From assembly GCF_029267515.1 (NCBI RefSeq), contig NZ_JAJUIS010000001.1, positions 434,001 through 498,000 of the forward strand: a DNA stretch of 64,000 nt. The letters are read 5' to 3'. How positions within the stretch are numbered: position 1 is the first letter of the stretch; every line of letters begins with the position of its first letter. This DNA comes from Seleniivibrio woodruffii. Lineage in GTDB: Bacteria; Chrysiogenota; Deferribacteres; Deferribacterales; Geovibrionaceae. This document shows positions 59,490 through 64,000 of this stretch, piece after piece. A program made the position numbers and the translations under genes. The notes under the pieces were generated by a model. That model did no database searches. It was not told where the DNA came from and saw nothing but the letters and a program-made list of their open reading frames with translations.

Positions 59490-60850
59490 TTGATATATCA
59501 ATAGTGGATGATGAAGATGTCCTTACTCATTCCTTAAAGATGACGCTGGAGTACTGGGGCTATAGGGTGACTGTTTTTGACAAAGGCAGCCTCTTCCTTG
59601 AACATCTAAAAACAAGCAGTCCTGATATAGTATTTTTAGACATATGTCTTCCGGATTCAAACGGAATAGATGTTCTGAAGGTGCTGAATGAAAAATCACC
59701 TGATTCTTCGGTCGTAATGATAACAGCTCACGGAAACGTCCGCACCGCAATAGAGGCGATAAAACTTGGAGCATACGATTATCTTAACAAACCTTTTGAG
59801 ATGGATGAAATAAAACTGATCATAGAAAAAATATTATGTGAAATACGCCTTTACAGAGAAGTGGAGATGAGGCGTGAGAGAGAATATAAATATTGGGTCA
59901 GAGAAAATATGGTTATTTCATGCGGCGCTATGAATGAACTCCTTAAACGAGCAGAAACCGTCGCCTCCGCTGACAGCACAACAGTTATCATGCGCGGAGA
60001 AAGCGGAACAGGAAAAGACTTGCTGGCAAAGACAATTCATAACATGTCCGCAAGAGCGTCCAAACCGTTTATTGAGGTTAACTGCGCCTCCTTTCCTGAA
60101 AATCTGCTGGAAATGGAACTTTTCGGTTATGAGAAAGGTGCTTTCACAGACGCAAAAACACGGAAGAATGGTCTGATTGAAATAGCTGATGGCGGTACTA
60201 TATTTTTTGATGAGATAGGAGAGCTTTCTCCTTTTATGCAGGCAAAACTTCTGAAATTTTTGGAATCTCACACTTTCAGAAGACTTGGCGGAGTTAATGA
60301 AATAAAGGTTGATGTGCGTGTTATTTCCTCCACTAATAAAAATCTCGAAGAGGCTGTTAAATCCGGTGAGTTCAGAAGTGATCTTTATTACAGGCTGAGT
60401 GTTTTTCCTTTGGAAATTCCTCCTTTAAGGGAGAGAGGCGAGGACATTATCCTTCTGGCGGAGTATTATCTCTCATTTTTTGCAAAGAAGTTCGGCAAGC
60501 CGGCGCCTTTGATAAGCGATGACGCCAAAAACAGCTTCATATCATACAGCTGGCCGGGAAATGTCCGAGAACTCAAAAACATATGTGAAAGGATAACAAT
60601 ACTTTCAACTAAGCGGGTTATTGCCGCTGCCGATCTTCCGCAGGAGATGTTTGGAAAGGAGGTCTATTTCAGAATGACAATGGACAGAGTCAGCCCGTTC
60701 AGCGGCAGCATTGACGATGTGCTTATGGAAATAGAGAAGGAAATGGTTGCCGATGCCATGAAACGCGCAGACGGCGTCAAACAGAGCGCAGCAAAGCTGC
60801 TGGGAATAAGCCGCCATGCGCTTATCAGAAAGCTGAAAAGGCTTAATTAG
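59486..60850 (+). CDS. NtrC-type sigma-54 response regulator
   Basis: 454 residues. Receiver with Asp52 (IVFLD), AAA+ domain with Walker A GESGTGKD, a GAFTDA loop (standard GAFTGA with G to D, a known natural variant), GTIFFDEIGELS (Walker B), WPGNVRELKN, then a Fis-type helix-turn-helix (QSAAKLLGISRHALIRKLKR). It activates sigma-54 promoters. The nearby 5'-nucleotidase gene has such a promoter, so it is a candidate target. Confidence 0.95.
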   Translation: MIDISIVDDEDVLTHSLKMTLEYWGYRVTVFDKGSLFLEHLKTSSPDIVFLDICLPDSNGIDVLKVLNEKSPDSSVVMITAHGNVRTAIEAIKLGAYDYLNKPFEMDEIKLIIEKILCEIRLYREVEMRREREYKYWVRENMVISCGAMNELLKRAETVASADSTTVIMRGESGTGKDLLAKTIHNMSARASKPFIEVNCASFPENLLEMELFGYEKGAFTDAKTRKNGLIEIADGGTIFFDEIGELSPFMQAKLLKFLESHTFRRLGGVNEIKVDVRVISSTNKNLEEAVKSGEFRSDLYYRLSVFPLEIPPLRERGEDIILLAEYYLSFFAKKFGKPAPLISDDAKNSFISYSWPGNVRELKNICERITILSTKRVIAAADLPQEMFGKEVYFRMTMDRVSPFSGSIDDVLMEIEKEMVADAMKRADGVKQSAAKLLGISRHALIRKLKRLN

Positions 60851-60852
60851 AT

Positions 60853-61266
60853 TTATTTCACCAGACCGTGTATTTTGTGCGCCATCTTGCCCATCTCTTC
60901 AAATCCGTTATATTCCTCGTGCTGACGGTCAAATTTAAGCCCGTCGTCCTTTTTTCTGGGGATGATATGAAGATGGGAGTGGAAAACCTCCTGTCCGGAG
61001 TCCGCCCCGTTGTTCTGTATAACGTTTATGCCGGATGCTCCTGTCGCTTCTTTAACAGCTGCGGCAACCCTTGCCGTAACCTGATAGATAGCTTGCGCCT
61101 CCTCTTCCGGCGTATCAAATAGATTTTCGAAATGCTTTTTCGGCACTATAAGGGTGTGTCCCTTTCTGATGGGTCTGATATCCAGAAAAGCGATGAAGAG
61201 ATCATCTTCATACACTTTACTGCATGGAATTTCTCCGCTGATTATTTTACAGAATATACAGTCCAT
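60853..61266 (-). CDS. HIT family nucleotide-binding hydrolase
   Basis: 137 residues. The histidine triad reads HSHLHIIPR near the end, with FCKIISGEIPCSKVYEDDLFIAFLDIRP at the start, the HinT branch. It hydrolyses nucleoside phosphoramidates and adenylated compounds. It is convergent with the sigma-54 regulator (2-base gap). Confidence 0.96.
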   Translation of the reverse strand: MDCIFCKIISGEIPCSKVYEDDLFIAFLDIRPIRKGHTLIVPKKHFENLFDTPEEEAQAIYQVTARVAAAVKEATGASGINVIQNNGADSGQEVFHSHLHIIPRKKDDGLKFDRQHEEYNGFEEMGKMAHKIHGLVK

Positions 61267-61565
61267 AAAAGCACCTCTTCCGATTTACATATTATTCTAG
61301 CATATCGCTGTGGGAAAACAAGTTTTAACTATTTCTAATGTGTATATATTTTCTATGTATCAACGTTACGCTTTTGATTAGGTAAAATTTAGGTTAAATT
61401 TAGGTAAAATCCTACAAAAAATTAGTAGATTCATTTATTTCTTTATTCAGAAACACATATGGTTTTTTTTATTTTATTCAGAAAATTTTTTGTTTGAAAT
61501 ATTCATCCGGTCTGAACATGAAAAAAACTTTCATACTTTTTAAAAAGACGTAATCAGTCCTTATA

Positions 61566-61575
61566 GGCATATGCC
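61566..61575. promoter_or_regulatory. GGCATATGCC palindrome, site 1
   Basis: Perfect 10-base palindrome, first of three similar sites (others at 61647 and 61822). Confidence 0.4.
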
Positions 61576-61646
61576 CCTCCAAAACAGCCTTACATAAGAA
61601 CATTCAGATATCTAAATCTATGGAATAACAGGAGTTAACCGTATTG

Positions 61647-61656
61647 GGCATATGCC
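61647..61656. promoter_or_regulatory. GGCATATGCC palindrome, site 2
   Basis: Identical to site 1, 81 bases on, flanked by TTG and AAG so the symmetry almost extends. It lies just upstream of the putative -35. Confidence 0.4.
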
Positions 61657-61682
61657 AAGTTTTGTTGACTGTAAGATTTTCG

Positions 61683-61706
61683 TATGCTTGAATTTGAACA
61701 AGCATA
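61683..61706 (+). promoter_or_regulatory. Perfect 8-base hairpin in the leader
   Basis: TATGCTTG and CAAGCATA surround an 8-base loop AATTTGAA. Confidence 0.4.
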
Positions 61707-61821
61707 TAAATCCGGGCGGGGGTCAGTTGCGTGAACCTTCGCCCTGAGTGGTTCGTAACTAAAAGCGTGATCAGGACATTTTGTATCCGGCTGAACTTGA
61801 ACAAAACCAGTAACACGTATG

Positions 61822-61831
61822 GGCATTTGCC
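61822..61831. promoter_or_regulatory. GGCATTTGCC site 3
   Basis: One-base variant of the palindrome, 17 bases before the ATG of the rhodanese gene, close to the ribosome site; could block translation or transcription. Confidence 0.3.
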
Positions 61832-61847
61832 TGAATTGGAGGATTTT

Positions 61848-63275
61848 ATGAAGCACTCTTTATTGAGAAAGTACCGCTTTCTTGCGGTAGCTGCTGTCAT
61901 TGCCTTTTCGCTGGCGGTACTGACAGCATGTGGCGGAGGTGGCGGCTCGGTAGACACCTCTGTTGAAAACAACCCCCCCCTTTATTCCTGGTGGACAGGT
62001 TACGACCAGAAAGCTGACACAAACGTCAGCGTGGCAACTCTTGACACATGGATCGCAAACGGATTTAAAACTGATGCGGGAGAGCCTGTTGTTATCATTG
62101 ACATCAGCTCAACTTTCGGCACTGACAAGACTATTCCCGGTTCTTACAAGGGCGCCGATGTGGGCTATTATAACAGCTACACAAGAGACGAAGGTCCGCT
62201 GAATGCGTCCGAAGCGTATAACGGAGTTAACCCTTCTGATACCACCAAAACTGTAGATAACAGAACAGCAGCATCAATGGTTCTTACCGGTGAAATGGTG
62301 GATACCATCCTTTCAAAAATCGGCGCAGATCAGGACACTGTTATCGTTTTCGCTCAGAAAACCGGTATAAACACAGGACTTGCAAGAGTCTGGCAGATGT
62401 TCTACTACTGGGGATTTCCTGAGTCAAAACTTAAAATACTTGACGGAAACGTAACAGATGTTGCTACTGCCGCAGTTTCTCTTAACTACGCAGCAGCAAA
62501 AGAAGGCACATTTTCCGTTAACAAGCTGCCCCAGCTTCACTCTTCAGCAAGAGCAACCATTAAAGATGTGATTCAATCTCTCGAAGATGATTCAGCCATA
62601 ATATGGGACTCATGGGGAAGCCATAGCAACGCAGGAAGCAAGATTGCCAAAAACAGATTCTTCTATGGTCAGGGCAACCTTTACACCGGCGGCGCTTATA
62701 AAGACCCCAACGTAATTCTTGACGCTCTGCTTACCGCTATGATAGACCCCACAAACGGTCTCAGCACCACAGACGGTATAGGCAAGGTTCTTGCGAACCT
62801 CACAACAACAGAAGAGAAAAGAGCTGCAGCTTATGAACTTCTGAAAACTAAAAAGATAATCACTCACTGCGCAGCCGGTAACGCTGCTGCGCCCGCTTTC
62901 TACTTTGCGAAAGAGATACTTCCCTCGCTTACAGGCAACGAAAATGTTGCAATGTTCGACGGTTCATGGAGCCAGTGGAGTGTTTATACCGACAGAAGCC
63001 CCATGGGTGCTGTTTATGCACAGGGTAAATTCACTGAGTTCAACACGACACCTTACACCACAATCACCAACGAAACAACTTTCCTGACCTATGCTACCAA
63101 GTTCTGGTGCAGGGAATACACAACAACAAATGTTTGCAACAGCCCTGTAAGCGTGGACACGGACTTCGACGGCAAAATGCTTAACGATATCGACAAAGAG
63201 TATCTTGAAAAACGCAGTACAGGCAGTTCTGACGAATCAGTCACCAACGTTGGCGGTGGCGGCGGTTCTTGCTGA
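61848..63275 (+). CDS. Double-rhodanese lipoprotein, ExtH-like
   Basis: 475 residues. Signal peptide with lipobox (AVLTAC) and a Gly linker. Two rhodanese modules: about 85-230, whose active loop lacks cysteine (VFAQKTGINTGLARVW), and about 270-420, with cysteine in ITHCAAGNAAAPAF. Rhodaneses bind sulfur or selenium as persulfide on that cysteine. The end is unusual: GGGGGSC at the stop. ATG 61848 follows TTGGAGGA. Followed 19 bases later by a porin gene, as extH is followed by extI in Geobacter, where ExtI is a porin implicated in selenite and tellurite reduction. The assignment extH is by layout. Confidence 0.75.
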   Translation: MKHSLLRKYRFLAVAAVIAFSLAVLTACGGGGGSVDTSVENNPPLYSWWTGYDQKADTNVSVATLDTWIANGFKTDAGEPVVIIDISSTFGTDKTIPGSYKGADVGYYNSYTRDEGPLNASEAYNGVNPSDTTKTVDNRTAASMVLTGEMVDTILSKIGADQDTVIVFAQKTGINTGLARVWQMFYYWGFPESKLKILDGNVTDVATAAVSLNYAAAKEGTFSVNKLPQLHSSARATIKDVIQSLEDDSAIIWDSWGSHSNAGSKIAKNRFFYGQGNLYTGGAYKDPNVILDALLTAMIDPTNGLSTTDGIGKVLANLTTTEEKRAAAYELLKTKKIITHCAAGNAAAPAFYFAKEILPSLTGNENVAMFDGSWSQWSVYTDRSPMGAVYAQGKFTEFNTTPYTTITNETTFLTYATKFWCREYTTTNVCNSPVSVDTDFDGKMLNDIDKEYLEKRSTGSSDESVTNVGGGGGSC

Positions 63276-63294
63276 TTAAAAACGGAGAGTAATT

Positions 63295-64000
63295 ATGTTT
63301 AAGACAAAAATATTAACAGTACTTATGCTGATGCTTATGTGCGCGGGAAGCGCCTTCGCCTTCAAACCGATTGATCTTGGCGACGGAAAATATCTGCAGT
63401 TCTTCTATGACGCACAGTTCGGCTACACAGGAAGAAACACAGGCAGCGGTGACACAGGCGAGGATGACACCAACGAGTTCAACTTCAGAAGGAACAGAAT
63501 CGGTTTCATCGGAACATATAACGATCAGCTGAGCTTTTATGTTCAGACAGAGTATGTTGAGGACAAAAACATCAACCCTCTGTACGTTGACATATCTGAC
63601 GACGACAGCCAGAATTTCTATCTTCTGGATGCCCAGATCAGATATACCCCCTATGAGAACTTTGATATAGTGCTTGGTAAGTTCAAACACTCACTCACAA
63701 GGGAAAACCTTGAAGGATGTTTCAACCCTCTGACACTCGACCGTTCGTTCTTTGTATACGCACCCTTTAAAACAAGCCGTGACAAAGGTATCGGTGCGCG
63801 CGCCGAGTTCCTTGACGACATGATACAGGTAAGAGGCGAAATTCAGGAAGGTCGTACAGGTGATGCTTCTGAAGGTTCACCCGATCCCGGTTCAAACCTC
63901 CGCTATACCGGTCGTGTTCACTTCTCTTTCTTTGACAAAGAGTCCGGTTATGGCTACAAAGGCACATATTTCGGTCAGAAAACAGTCCTGACAGCGGGCG
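63295..64000 (+). CDS. Outer-membrane porin, ExtI-like (truncated by window end)
   Basis: At least 235 residues. Signal peptide (MFKTKILTVLMLMLMCAGSAFA), then KYLQFFYDAQFGYTGRN and alternating strands with NEFNFRRNRIGFIGTYND, typical of phosphate-selective or OprO/OprP-like 16-18-strand porins. The C-terminus is outside. CGGAG precedes the ATG. It pairs with the rhodanese lipoprotein, so it may be the outer-membrane route of the same oxyanion or sulfur/selenium system. Confidence 0.82.
   Translation, partial: MFKTKILTVLMLMLMCAGSAFAFKPIDLGDGKYLQFFYDAQFGYTGRNTGSGDTGEDDTNEFNFRRNRIGFIGTYNDQLSFYVQTEYVEDKNINPLYVDISDDDSQNFYLLDAQIRYTPYENFDIVLGKFKHSLTRENLEGCFNPLTLDRSFFVYAPFKTSRDKGIGARAEFLDDMIQVRGEIQEGRTGDASEGSPDPGSNLRYTGRVHFSFFDKESGYGYKGTYFGQKTVLTAG

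Larger units (their letters stand above)
61267..61847 (+). other. Long leader region before the rhodanese-porin pair
   Basis: 581 bases without a gene. The first half (to about 61560) is very AT-rich, with TTTAGGTTAAATTTAGG direct repeats. The second half holds three GGCATATGCC-type palindromes, a perfect 8-base hairpin at 61683-61706, and a GC-rich structured stretch 61712-61770. A TTGACT/TTGAAT pair (17-base spacing, near 61665) may be a promoter, giving a 150-base leader. Confidence 0.6.

Noticed and set aside
63268-63305. Possible selenocysteine read-through of the TGA after the final Cys of the rhodanese protein
   Set aside because: No SECIS-like hairpin follows within the needed distance, and the extension would be only a few residues running into the porin start.
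1-64000. CRISPR arrays, insertion sequences, prophage genes or integrase-linked attachment sites
   Set aside because: No regularly spaced repeats, transposase, integrase or phage structural genes were seen. tRNA-Sec has no repeated 3' end next to it in the window.

Overview
The window is a bacterial chromosome segment without insertion sequences, CRISPR arrays or rRNA genes. It carries a cytochrome bd oxidase, a selenocysteine tRNA, chemotaxis and HD-GYP signalling proteins, TonB-dependent metal uptake, a type I secretion system with a giant adhesin, and an extHI-like rhodanese/porin pair. Together these point to a Gram-negative anaerobe or microaerophile living by anaerobic respiration. The style of the proteins resembles Deferribacterota (Geovibrio, Seleniivibrio, Denitrovibrio type), but that assignment is inference and was not checked against any database.

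Layout. 1-4.2 kb (+): a thioredoxin-fold membrane protein, a Cache/HD-GYP sensor, a DUF2147 protein and an Rrf2 regulator. 4.2-5.3 kb (-): a flavin-binding PPOX protein and a FlK-like thioesterase. 5.6-12.2 kb (-): a tightly coupled eight-gene operon with two heavy-metal P-type ATPases, an HMA_2-type protein, four small low-complexity or hydrophobic proteins and a FeoA-repeat protein. I read it as a ferrosome (Fez-like) iron-organelle cluster, with a Fur-box-like site upstream and a near-perfect one just downstream. 12.4-18.2 kb: an alanine/sodium symporter, an Ada-like regulator/methyltransferase, a short LeuA-like synthase, an AraC regulator, a CCG-domain protein and an Asp/Glu racemase. 18.2-20.6 kb (-): cydAB.

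20.7-37.9 kb (-): a LapA-type surface adhesion system. It has a 3591-residue adhesin with an N-terminal retention-like module, a TolC-type channel fused to two OmpA-like domains, a LapB-type ABC exporter, a HlyD-type adaptor, and an NlpC/P60 lipoprotein where a LapG-type protease might be expected. An AT-rich 600-bp control region separates it from a divergent operon (38.5-44.5 kb, +) with a His-rich 44-residue membrane protein, a TonB receptor, a SAM methyltransferase and a FecBCD-type ABC importer.

44.7-64 kb: a chemoreceptor; a LysR regulator divergent from UspA and MFS genes; an OmpR-type two-component system followed by an ArnT-like glycosyltransferase; a YjdM-like protein; a membrane protein whose ribosome-binding site lies inside a hairpin; tRNA-Sec (selC); a Tat-exported 5'-nucleotidase-family lipoprotein behind a sigma-54 promoter; a solute-binding protein divergent from an NtrB/NtrC-like pair; a HIT protein; and, behind a long leader with repeated GGCATATGCC palindromes, a double-rhodanese lipoprotein and a porin truncated by the window end. 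The themes are iron handling (storage organelle, uptake, Fur sites), surface attachment, and oxyanion or selenium-related respiration.
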